A stretch of 5,052 nt of DNA from JBFMAE01 sp040756085. GTDB taxonomy: Bacteria > Desulfobacterota > BSN033 > UBA1163. The stretch is from NCBI GenBank assembly GCA_040756085.1, contig JBFMAE010000312.1:1-5052 (forward strand), given 5' to 3'. Position numbers and translations under genes: made by a program. Below, in pieces: positions 1 through 5,052 of this stretch (positions are counted from its first letter, which is position 1; each line of letters starts with the position of its first letter). The notes beneath the pieces were generated by a model. That model saw nothing but the letters and a program-made list of their open reading frames with translations, did not search any database and was not told the DNA's origin.

Positions 1-108
1 AAGAACATCAAAGGATGCTTGTGCAGAGCGTGCCTCACGCATACCCCTTAAAAACGGAACGTTGTTTACTATTTGACTGTTGTTAGAGTCCGCAATAATT
101 TGAGCCAT
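1..108 (-). CDS. Possible 5' part of a minus-strand gene, leaves the left edge (hypothetical)
   Basis: Reading the minus strand from an ATG at 108 gives 36 codons without a stop up to the window edge. The peptide starts MAQIIADSNNSQIV and continues with a mixed, protein-like composition (VPFLRGMREARSAQ). A GTG at 120 is an alternative start; an in-frame stop lies just upstream at 126-124, so the frame cannot begin earlier. I see no good ribosome site before either start, and I do not recognise the protein. An open stretch of this length can occur by chance. If real, it would be transcribed divergently from the operon, and the region between 108 and 176 would hold both control regions. A remnant of a mobile element is also possible, given the inverted repeat just upstream of it. 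Confidence 0.25.
   Translation of the reverse strand, partial: MAQIIADSNNSQIVNNVPFLRGMREARSAQASFDVL
73..99 (+). promoter_or_regulatory. Weak sigma70-like promoter candidate
   Basis: TTGACT at 73-78 matches the -35 consensus in five of six positions, and AATAAT at 94-99 matches the -10 consensus in five of six. The spacer is only 15 bases, shorter than the preferred 17, and the site lies inside the possible minus-strand open frame. It is the best match I found upstream of the first plus-strand gene, but such matches are common in AT-rich DNA. Confidence 0.25.
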
Positions 109-121
109 ACCAAAATTCACA

Positions 122-147
122 TTTCAAGGTCTGACACCTTTTGGAAA
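122..147. repeat. Small imperfect inverted repeat (bulged hairpin)
   Basis: AAGGT (126-130) and ACCTT (136-140) are perfect inverse complements around the 5-base loop CTGAC. Outer arms TTTC (122-125) and GAAA (144-147) also pair if three bases (141-143) bulge out, giving nine pairs in all. It sits 13 bases before the ribosome site of the first gene. Read on the minus strand it contains GGTGTCAGACCTTGAAATGT, which resembles short repeats I associate with REP-associated tyrosine transposases in anaerobic Gram-negative bacteria. That resemblance is from memory and unverified. Confidence 0.35.
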
Positions 148-160
148 TGATCTTTGATGA

Positions 161-166
161 AAGGGG
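161..166 (+). promoter_or_regulatory. Ribosome binding site that favours the ATG at 176
   Basis: AAGGGG ends directly against the ATG at 167, leaving no spacer, but stands nine bases before the in-frame ATG at 176. The start at 176 is therefore preferred over the one three codons earlier. Confidence 0.55.
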
Positions 167-175
167 ATGATCAAA

Positions 176-730
176 ATGGAATCATTTAAGAAAAATCGTT
201 TTCTGCTTATCGTTATTCTATTTTTATTGCTCTGCCAAAAAAATATTTTAGGAGGGGAAACTATGGAAATTTCATCTTCTGCGTTTAAAGATGGGGAGAA
301 GATTCCGATTCAATATGTGATGCCAGGGGCAGGAGGTAAAAATATTTCAGTCCCTCTGGCGTGGAAGAATGTTCCACCGGGAACGAAATCTTTTTGCCTT
401 TCGATCGTTGATCCACACCCGGTCGCCCAAAATTGGGTCCATTGGCTGGTCATTCATATCCCAGCACAGACGACCTCGATTGAAGAAGGGGCGTCTAAAA
501 AGAAAATGCCCAAAGGTTCTGTTGAGCTCAAGAATTCTTGGGGTGAGGTTGGGTATGGTGGTCCGCAACCTCCAAAAGGGACAGGCGATCATCCCTATGT
601 GATCACCCTTTATGCCCTCAATGTGGAGAAACTTAATCTCGGAGTAAATACGACTCTTTCAGCATTCAAAAAGGCCATTGAGGGTAAGGTAATCGGATCG
701 GCCTCCATCACCGGGAAGTATGGACGGTAA
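176..730 (+). CDS. YbhB/YbcL family Raf kinase inhibitor-like protein (PEBP fold), probably exported or membrane-anchored
   Basis: 184 residues from this start. Residues 5-8 are basic (KKNR) and 9-19 form an unbroken hydrophobic run, as in a signal peptide or an N-terminal anchor. The cleavage site is unclear: LLLC at 17-20 is not a proper lipobox because Leu precedes the Cys. The mature part begins near residue 30 and covers a full bacterial PEBP domain of about 155 residues: SSAFKDGEKIP at 33-44, the LAWKNVPPGTKS block at 61-72, the ligand-pocket DPHP at 79-82, VHWLVIHIP at 88-96, and GYGGPQPPKGTGDHPY at 126-141. Many relatives have Cys where Gln131 stands and HRY where HPY stands. PEBP proteins bind anions or phospholipid head groups; the bacterial members have no well-defined reaction. 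The gene ends 16 bases before the oxidoreductase start and so appears to lead the operon. A second likely start lies at 263. Confidence 0.88.
   Translation: MESFKKNRFLLIVILFLLLCQKNILGGETMEISSSAFKDGEKIPIQYVMPGAGGKNISVPLAWKNVPPGTKSFCLSIVDPHPVAQNWVHWLVIHIPAQTTSIEEGASKKKMPKGSVELKNSWGEVGYGGPQPPKGTGDHPYVITLYALNVEKLNLGVNTTLSAFKKAIEGKVIGSASITGKYGR
251..265 (+). promoter_or_regulatory. Internal ribosome site and alternative start inside the PEBP gene
   Basis: GGAGGGG at 251-257 is followed after five bases by an in-frame ATG at 263-265. It would yield a 155-residue protein starting METMEI-like at MEISSS, which is exactly the PEBP domain without the hydrophobic N-terminus. This site is stronger than the one in front of the long form, and it follows a run of seven A (237-243). 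Confidence 0.5.
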
Positions 731-732
731 AA

Positions 733-740
733 AAGGAGGT
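733..740 (+). promoter_or_regulatory. Ribosome binding site that fixes the GTG start at 747
   Basis: AAGGAGGT is a near-perfect Shine-Dalgarno sequence six bases before GTG 747. The ATG at 720 in the same frame lies upstream of it and within the PEBP gene. An ATG at 742 is out of frame. GTG 747 also places the family-typical GYAKKILQIDL at the N-terminus. Confidence 0.75.
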
Positions 741-746
741 CATGAG

Positions 747-2630
747 GTGGGAGGGTATGCGAAAAAGATTTTGCAGATTGATCTAAGCACAGGGAAGATA
801 GAAAAAGTATCGGTCAAAGAGGAAGATCTGAAAAGATTCATAGGTGGGAGTGGGCTTGCAGCCAAAATCTTCTTCGATTCCTTCGATCCGAGCGTGGATC
901 CTCTTTCTCCTCAAAATCCTCTCCTCGTCATGACAGGTCCAGTTGTGGGAACCCAATATCCAGGGACCTCGAGATTTGCCGTATGCGGAAAGTCGCCGTT
1001 GACAGGAATCTGGGGTGAAGGCACGTGTGGAGGTAATTTTGGACCGGAGCTGAAGTTTGCTGGCATTGATGGGATCATCTTTAAGGGAGGTTCGCCCACA
1101 CCTGTGTACCTCATTATCCACGATGATAAAATTGAACTCAGGGATGCGAGTGATCTCTGGGGAATGGATAATTATACTCTGACCGATCTGTTGAAGGAAA
1201 GGCATGGAAAGGAGAAAAGGCCGAAAGTCTTATCCATCGGGCCGGCTGGAGAAAATCTGGTCAGGTTCGCAGCAATCTGTAATGATAAGGGTGATTTTAT
1301 CGGCAGAACAGGGATGGGGGCCATCATGGGCTTAAAGAAATTAAAGGCCATCGTTGTGAATGGGACGAAGAAAGTAGAGATTTCTTATCCAGAGGAATAT
1401 GCGACTCTACGAAAATCTTTAATCATCAAGTCCCGTGATGCCATGGTTGCACAGTCTTTTCGATCGATGGGAACAGATGCTGGAATGGATCTGGGGATGA
1501 TGACAGGTGACGTTCCCATAAAAAATTGGGTGATCGGAGAAAATCTCGAACTCTCTTCAAATGTTGGCGGACCCGCGATGACCGAGAGATACCTCACAAA
1601 AAATCACGCCTGTTCTTTCTGCCCGATCGCTTGCAAAAGAATGGTTAAGGTTGATGATGGACCCTTTAAGACGGAAGAGGGGCCAGGGCCTGAATATGAA
1701 ACTTGTGCAACCTTCGGGACCCTGATCATGAACGACGATCTCGCCGGTGTGATCAAAGCCAATGAGTGGTGCAACCGATATGGGATGGACACCATCAGTT
1801 GCGGTGCTACCATCGCTTTTGCCATGGAGGCCTTTGAGAAAGGACTGATCACTAAAAGAGATACTGATGGGATTGATCTCACATGGGGGAATATTTCAGG
1901 GGCCATTGAGTTGCTTCACAAAATAGCAAAAAAAGAAGGGATCGGGTCAATTCTATGTGAAGGGAGTAGGGAGGCAGCAAAGAGAATGGGTAAAGGCGCT
2001 GAGGAGTTTAGCGTTGAGGTGAAAGGGTTAGAGGCTCCGATGCACGATCCCCGAGGTTTCCATGGGATGGGTCTTGCTTACATGACCTCCATTCGTGGGG
2101 CCTGTCATCTCATGCACCTTGCCCTCGGCGTAGAACAAGGAATTAGTACATATCCAGAGGCTGGGTTTCAGGAAAATTATATAGGTCAGACAAGTGAAGG
2201 CAAAGCTGAGATGATAAAACTTTGTGAAGACCTTGGTCTTCCTTGCAACTCTCTGGTGATTTGTGAATTTGTGGCCTGGACCCTTTCGGCCAATGAGCTG
2301 GCAGAAATGGTAAGGGTCACAACGGGATTTGATTTTACGTTGAAAGATCTCCTCGCATGCGGAGAGAGGACATGGCTTTTGAAAAGAGGACTTGGGAACA
2401 TGATGGGAGTGAGTAGGAAGGACGATAGGCTACCAAAAAGGATCCTCACTCCATTGAAAGAGGGTGCTGCGGCCGGGTCTGTTCCAGATGTCGAAAAATT
2501 AATCCGGGAATATTATGAAATCAGAGGATTGAATGAGGACGGGAGACCCAAGAAAGAGGTGCTAATTAAGACTGGGCTCGAGGATTTGGCAAATAAGTTA
2601 TATGGATGGAAGATGAATAATAAAGAATAA
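747..2630 (+). CDS. Aldehyde:ferredoxin oxidoreductase family, tungsten/molybdenum pterin enzyme
   Basis: 627 residues, close to the family norm of about 600-650. The family oxidises aldehydes to carboxylic acids with ferredoxin, or runs in reverse, using a bis-pterin tungsten (sometimes molybdenum) centre and one [4Fe-4S] cluster; it is cytoplasmic. Seen here: the N-terminal pterin-binding domain with FIGGSGLAAK and GTCGGNFGPELKFAGIDG (about 92-109); cluster ligands Cys289, Cys292 and Cys296 in CSFCPIAC, and a fourth, Cys506, in SLVICEF, a spacing almost the same as in Pyrococcus furiosus AOR (288/291/295/494); the acidic PEYET at 315-319; NRYGMDTISCG; HDPRG at 433-437; and RGACHLMH with His454, the likely counterpart of the active-site His448. 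GERTWLLKR and the DDRLPKR-type C-terminus are also typical. All key residues look intact. The first turn starts with GTG. The substrate cannot be read from sequence; BamB of the benzoyl-CoA reductase complex is a relative, but no Bam partner genes are here. Confidence 0.93.
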   Translation: MGGYAKKILQIDLSTGKIEKVSVKEEDLKRFIGGSGLAAKIFFDSFDPSVDPLSPQNPLLVMTGPVVGTQYPGTSRFAVCGKSPLTGIWGEGTCGGNFGPELKFAGIDGIIFKGGSPTPVYLIIHDDKIELRDASDLWGMDNYTLTDLLKERHGKEKRPKVLSIGPAGENLVRFAAICNDKGDFIGRTGMGAIMGLKKLKAIVVNGTKKVEISYPEEYATLRKSLIIKSRDAMVAQSFRSMGTDAGMDLGMMTGDVPIKNWVIGENLELSSNVGGPAMTERYLTKNHACSFCPIACKRMVKVDDGPFKTEEGPGPEYETCATFGTLIMNDDLAGVIKANEWCNRYGMDTISCGATIAFAMEAFEKGLITKRDTDGIDLTWGNISGAIELLHKIAKKEGIGSILCEGSREAAKRMGKGAEEFSVEVKGLEAPMHDPRGFHGMGLAYMTSIRGACHLMHLALGVEQGISTYPEAGFQENYIGQTSEGKAEMIKLCEDLGLPCNSLVICEFVAWTLSANELAEMVRVTTGFDFTLKDLLACGERTWLLKRGLGNMMGVSRKDDRLPKRILTPLKEGAAAGSVPDVEKLIREYYEIRGLNEDGRPKKEVLIKTGLEDLANKLYGWKMNNKE

Positions 2631-2666
2631 TCATTCCATTCCATTTTTTAAGAAAGGAGGTGTGTC

Positions 2667-3089
2667 ATGGCCCTAACATTTCCAAGCGTCGAATGGATTG
2701 AGGAATACAAGAAACAGATCAATTTGAGCGAGGGTTACAAAAAAGCGGGTGCGACTTGGACTGCTGGAGTGGTGGCTTTGGTCATTTCAGCGAAGCCGGA
2801 GATTGGCATCAATGAAGATTTCGGTATGTGGCTTGATCTTCACCAGGGGGTTTGCAGGGAGGCAAAAAAAGTTAGTCTTGAGGAAGCTCAGAAGGCGCCT
2901 TTCTGTATTATTGGCGATTACACCAGATGGAAACAAGTCATCAAGAAAGAGCTGGAACCAGTAAAAGGAATGATGCAGGGAAAACTCAAGTTGAAAGGGG
3001 ACCTGCCGACAATCGTCCGTTATGTCAAGGCCTCCCAGGAACTCGTTGAATGCACCACGAGAATTGAGACGAAATTCCTGGACGAGTGA
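2667..3089 (+). CDS. SCP-2-like sterol/lipid-binding domain protein
   Basis: 140 residues, the size of a stand-alone SCP-2 domain. It opens with FPSVEWIEEYKKQIN (5-19), followed by Y24 and W31, then a strand-rich region with LDLHQGVC (56-63) and FCIIGDY (79-85), W88, and the C-terminal signature GKLKLKGDLPTIVRYVKAS (105-123). This order matches the small bacterial and archaeal SCP-2 proteins, in which the strand and helix after GKLKLKGD close a hydrophobic tunnel for lipids or acyl chains. There is no signal peptide or membrane segment, so it should be cytoplasmic. A strong AAAGGAGGT (2653-2661) precedes the ATG by five bases, so translation is probably high. It sits between the oxidoreductase and the alcohol dehydrogenase, which suggests it presents or holds a hydrophobic substrate or product for one of them. 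The ligand is unknown and the functional link is inference. Confidence 0.75.
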   Translation: MALTFPSVEWIEEYKKQINLSEGYKKAGATWTAGVVALVISAKPEIGINEDFGMWLDLHQGVCREAKKVSLEEAQKAPFCIIGDYTRWKQVIKKELEPVKGMMQGKLKLKGDLPTIVRYVKASQELVECTTRIETKFLDE

Positions 3090-3122
3090 GTAAAGTCTAT
3101 AGAGGATTTATTTTTGCCCTTT

Positions 3123-3131
3123 AAGAGGAGG
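3123..3131 (+). promoter_or_regulatory. Ribosome binding site for the alcohol dehydrogenase
   Basis: AAGAGGAGG stands eight bases before ATG 3140 and five before an in-frame GTG at 3137. The ATG is the more natural start and adds only one residue's difference. Confidence 0.6.
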
Positions 3132-3139
3132 ACGGAGTG

Positions 3140-4306
3140 ATGCCCTATGATGCCAACCTCAATTTTGTTTTCTGGAGTCCTACAAAAATAATCTTTGGTG
3201 AAAAGGCAGCCCTCGATGTGGCGATCGAAGTAGAGACCCTCAAATGCAAGAAGGCCCTCATCGTTACCGATAAAGATCTTGCTAAAAATACGGATATCCC
3301 AGAAAAGATTAAAAAGACTCTCGGCAACTTATGTGTAGGGATCTTCTCAGACGTGGAGGCGGATTCTGGGCTTCACATTGTCAATCAGGGGGCAAAGCTC
3401 GGGAAGGAACTCAGAGCCGATTGCCTCATCAGTGTCGGAGGGGGTAGCGCCATTGATACAGCAAAGGGAATCGCAATTGTCTTAAGGGAGGGGGGTAAAC
3501 TTGAAGATTATGCAGGGTTTCAGGCCCTCACAAGACCCCAGACACCCCATATTGTCATCCCTACGACCGCAGGAACAGGAAGCGAGGTCACGTATATAGC
3601 GGTTATCAAGGACCATCAAGAGGGAAGGAAGTTACTCTTCGGCGATTACCATATTCTTCCCAATGTAGCTATCCTCGATCCAAAAATGACAGAAGGATTA
3701 CCTCCTAAGCTGACAGCGTCAACCGGAATGGATGCCATGTGCCATGCCATCGAAGCATTACATTCCTTGCAGAAGGAACCCATCGCTGATGGAATGGCCC
3801 TCCATGCCATCCGACTTATCAAAGAGTTTCTTCCCAGAGCTGTAGAAAATGGGAAAGATATGACAGCGAGAGGACAAATGCTCATTGCTGCGAACATGGC
3901 AGGGGCTGCATTCTCTAATGCTCAGGTGGGAATGGTCCATGCCCTCGCCCATTCTGTAGGGGCAAGATTCAAAGTGCACCATGGACTGGCGAATAGTATT
4001 CTTCTTCCTGCCTGCCTCAGGTATAATGCCGATGCATGTGGTGAAGTCTATCTGGATGTCCTATTAGCCTTAGGAGTGAATACCGAGAGGATTCGATCTG
4101 ATGAGGCAGGGGATGTCGCTGCGAATAACCTCATTGAATTTACTAAAAAGTTGGATCTTCCTCAGAGGCTAAGAGACGTTGGGGTCCCTGAGGAAGGTCT
4201 TAAGGAATGTTCTGAACTCGCCCTCTCCGATGGGGCGATTGTTTACAATCCGAAATTTATCAGCGATTCGGAAGAGGTTCTCAAGGTATACCGACAGGCC
4301 TGGTGA
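3140..4306 (+). CDS. Iron-containing (group III) alcohol dehydrogenase
   Basis: 388 residues, the usual length of this family. It should catalyse NAD(P)-dependent interconversion of an alcohol and an aldehyde or ketone in the cytoplasm. The N-terminal domain starts with the typical FVFWSPTKIIFGEKA and carries the dinucleotide-binding GGGSAIDTAKG (100-110) and PTTAGTGSEVT (141-151). The metal ligands expected in the all-helical C-terminal domain are all present: Asp198 and His202 in DAMCH, His267 and His281 in MVHALAH and HHG. The His267-to-His281 spacing of 14 equals that of E. coli FucO (263/277). The metal is probably Fe(II), though some members use Zn. Sequence does not tell 1,3-propanediol, lactaldehyde, butanol or long-chain types apart. 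Next to an aldehyde:ferredoxin oxidoreductase, it could reduce aldehyde to alcohol or run the opposite way. It ends three bases before the next gene, so the two are probably translationally coupled. Confidence 0.95.
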   Translation: MPYDANLNFVFWSPTKIIFGEKAALDVAIEVETLKCKKALIVTDKDLAKNTDIPEKIKKTLGNLCVGIFSDVEADSGLHIVNQGAKLGKELRADCLISVGGGSAIDTAKGIAIVLREGGKLEDYAGFQALTRPQTPHIVIPTTAGTGSEVTYIAVIKDHQEGRKLLFGDYHILPNVAILDPKMTEGLPPKLTASTGMDAMCHAIEALHSLQKEPIADGMALHAIRLIKEFLPRAVENGKDMTARGQMLIAANMAGAAFSNAQVGMVHALAHSVGARFKVHHGLANSILLPACLRYNADACGEVYLDVLLALGVNTERIRSDEAGDVAANNLIEFTKKLDLPQRLRDVGVPEEGLKECSELALSDGAIVYNPKFISDSEEVLKVYRQAW

Positions 4307-4309
4307 TCA

Positions 4310-4741
4310 ATGGGAATGAAAAAACCTGTGATCATACTCGATGATGGGGCAACGGATGTGGGTCTTGCGGAGATGCTCTATCATCTTCTTCGCCAAAACC
4401 TGAAGCAGAACCCCAAGAAGGTGTCAAGCTTCGAGGTCCTCAATTCTAACGTTGTGATTGTAGCAAGAGATATCGATATCACAGTAACCCTTGCTTTTAG
4501 AGGTGGGGAACTGACGATATACAATGGGATTGTTGGAAAGGCTGACTTAAAGATCATCGCCGATCATGATGCGATCTTAGCTCTAAGTCTTATCAATATC
4601 TTTATAGGTCTTCCCAATTATCTTGACAAAAACGGTCGAGATATTCTGAAGAGGTTTTTTCACGGCAACATCAAGATTAAAGGCTTGTTGAGACACCCCC
4701 TTCAGTTGACCCTTCTGACAAAAATATTTTCAGTGAATTAA
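4310..4741 (+). CDS. Second SCP-2-like sterol/lipid-binding domain protein
   Basis: 143 residues, no signal peptide. A helical N-terminal part (about 17-37) is followed by strands TVTLAFRGGELTIYNG (58-73) and ADLKIIADHDAILALS (78-93), a hydrophobic segment INIFIGLPNYL (95-105), and a closing GNIKIKGLLRHPLQL (119-133). The strand-strand-loop-helix order and the G-x-(I/L)-K-(I/L)-K-G signature before the last helix fit an SCP-2-like fold. I see no clear similarity to the 140-residue SCP-2 protein upstream beyond this signature, so it looks like a different subfamily and not a recent duplicate. The ATG is three bases after the dehydrogenase stop, with only a weak GGTGA (4302-4306) overlapping that stop; an in-frame ATG at 4316 is the alternative. 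Translation probably depends on ribosomes finishing the dehydrogenase gene. Ligand unknown. Confidence 0.65.
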   Translation: MGMKKPVIILDDGATDVGLAEMLYHLLRQNLKQNPKKVSSFEVLNSNVVIVARDIDITVTLAFRGGELTIYNGIVGKADLKIIADHDAILALSLINIFIGLPNYLDKNGRDILKRFFHGNIKIKGLLRHPLQLTLLTKIFSVN

Positions 4742-4774
4742 GAACTTAACCCATCCCACCATCGGAGGTGCGTT

Positions 4775-5052
4775 ATGAAAATCCTTGGTTTGAATGGAAG
4801 CGAAAGAAAACTTGGAAATACAGAAATTCTTGTCAAAGAAGCATTAATGGGAGCTGAGGAAGAAGGGGCACAAGTAGAAATGCTAAGACTGACCGATTAC
4901 AAAGTATTGCCTTGTGATGGGTTGGCGCCATGTGTTTTTGGAAATACACGGTGTAACCTGAAGGACGATTTTAACTTTATTGTGGACAAAATATTTGAGA
5001 ATGAAGGGCTTGTTCTGGGGTCTCCCTGTTACATCTTGGAGAGCACAGCGAT
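4775..5052 (+). CDS. Flavodoxin-fold FMN reductase / iron-sulfur flavoprotein-like protein, 3' end cut by the window
   Basis: The first 92 codons are present, starting at ATG 4775 after GGAGGTG (4764-4770). The N-terminus MKILGLNGSERKLGNTE carries the FMN-phosphate loop of the NADPH-dependent FMN reductase/Isf family (7-17). A cysteine region follows, with Cys47, Cys53 and Cys60 in PCDGLAPCVFGNTRC, then KDDFNFIVDKIFENEGLVLGSPCYIL, which aligns with the family pattern of a DD-containing helix and a GSPxY strand. In iron-sulfur flavoproteins the compact motif is Cys-x2-Cys-x2-Cys-x4-7-Cys; here the second position is Leu50, so only three of four expected cluster ligands remain. An extra Cys85 lies where most relatives have Val. 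It could pass electrons to or from ferredoxin partners of the oxidoreductase upstream, but this is inference. Clearly the family, uncertain the cluster. Confidence 0.85.
   Translation, partial: MKILGLNGSERKLGNTEILVKEALMGAEEEGAQVEMLRLTDYKVLPCDGLAPCVFGNTRCNLKDDFNFIVDKIFENEGLVLGSPCYILESTA

Larger units (their letters stand above)
176..5052 (+). other. Probable single operon running through the right edge
   Basis: Six plus-strand genes follow each other with gaps of 16, 36, 50, 3 and 33 bases. None of the gaps contains a hairpin followed by a T run. The 36-base gap (2631-2666) holds only short ATTCC repeats, a T run and a ribosome site; the 50-base gap (3090-3139) holds a T-rich stretch without a stem. 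Co-transcription is inferred from this layout. The PEBP gene could be separately controlled, but its stop is only 16 bases before the oxidoreductase start. Confidence 0.7.

Noticed and set aside
224..238. Lipoprotein lipobox in the PEBP protein (LLLC)
   Set aside because: The residue before Cys is Leu, whereas signal peptidase II sites need a small residue such as Gly, Ala or Ser.
720..746. ATG at 720 as the start of the oxidoreductase
   Set aside because: It lies inside the PEBP gene and upstream of the near-perfect ribosome site at 733-740. GTG 747 has the right spacing and the family-typical N-terminus.
783..1205. Long minus-strand open frame opposite the oxidoreductase gene
   Set aside because: Its peptide has no recognisable motif and it lies wholly within a well-supported gene on the other strand. 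Similar antisense frames opposite the dehydrogenase are rejected for the same reason.
747..2630. BamB, the active-site subunit of class II benzoyl-CoA reductase
   Set aside because: It belongs to the same superfamily, but none of the other Bam genes is nearby, and the neighbours point to aldehyde/alcohol chemistry. It cannot be fully excluded without a phylogeny.
2631..2652. Terminator after the oxidoreductase gene (T run at 2644-2649)
   Set aside because: No stem precedes the T run; only short ATTCC repeats are present.
4469..4480. Perfect 12-base palindrome GATATCGATATC
   Set aside because: It lies inside a coding region where it encodes Asp-Ile-Asp-Ile, has no partner elsewhere in the window and is most simply chance.
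4757..4770. CACC/GGTG hairpin over the ribosome site of the flavodoxin gene
   Set aside because: A four-base stem with a six-base loop is too weak to call a regulatory structure.

Overview
The window is one plus-strand gene cluster: five complete genes and the start of a sixth, with gaps of only 3 to 50 bases and no convincing terminator between them. It therefore reads as a single operon that continues past the right edge. Base composition is moderate (GC in the mid-40s percent, estimated by eye), with strong AGGAGG-type ribosome sites and frequent AGG/AGA arginine codons. A tungsten/molybdenum aldehyde:ferredoxin oxidoreductase, an iron-type alcohol dehydrogenase and an iron-sulfur-flavoprotein-like flavodoxin together suggest a strictly anaerobic bacterium. 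A Desulfobacterota-like (former Deltaproteobacteria) sulfate reducer or syntroph is my best guess, but the lineage is inference only.

Layout. Bases 1-166 are the upstream region. They hold a short open frame on the minus strand that leaves the left edge, a small bulged inverted repeat (122-147) and a weak promoter candidate. From 176 comes a PEBP/YbhB-family protein with an N-terminal hydrophobic segment and a second, well-placed internal start at 263. From 747 (GTG) comes a 627-residue aldehyde:ferredoxin oxidoreductase. It is followed by a 140-residue SCP-2-like protein (2667-3089), an iron-dependent alcohol dehydrogenase (3140-4306), a second, unrelated-looking SCP-2-like protein (4310-4741) and the first 92 codons of a flavodoxin/FMN-reductase protein (4775 to the edge).

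How the genes may work together. The oxidoreductase interconverts carboxylic acids and aldehydes with ferredoxin; the iron-type dehydrogenase interconverts aldehydes and alcohols with NAD(P)H. Side by side they form a plausible acid-aldehyde-alcohol module. What sets this cluster apart is two separate SCP-2-type lipid-binding proteins on either side of the dehydrogenase, which hints at a hydrophobic substrate such as a long-chain fatty acid/aldehyde/alcohol or a terpenoid/steroid. The flavodoxin-like protein could serve electron transfer. The role of the PEBP protein is unknown. No system in the window can be called new with certainty; the SCP-2/AOR/ADH combination is the most interesting lead.
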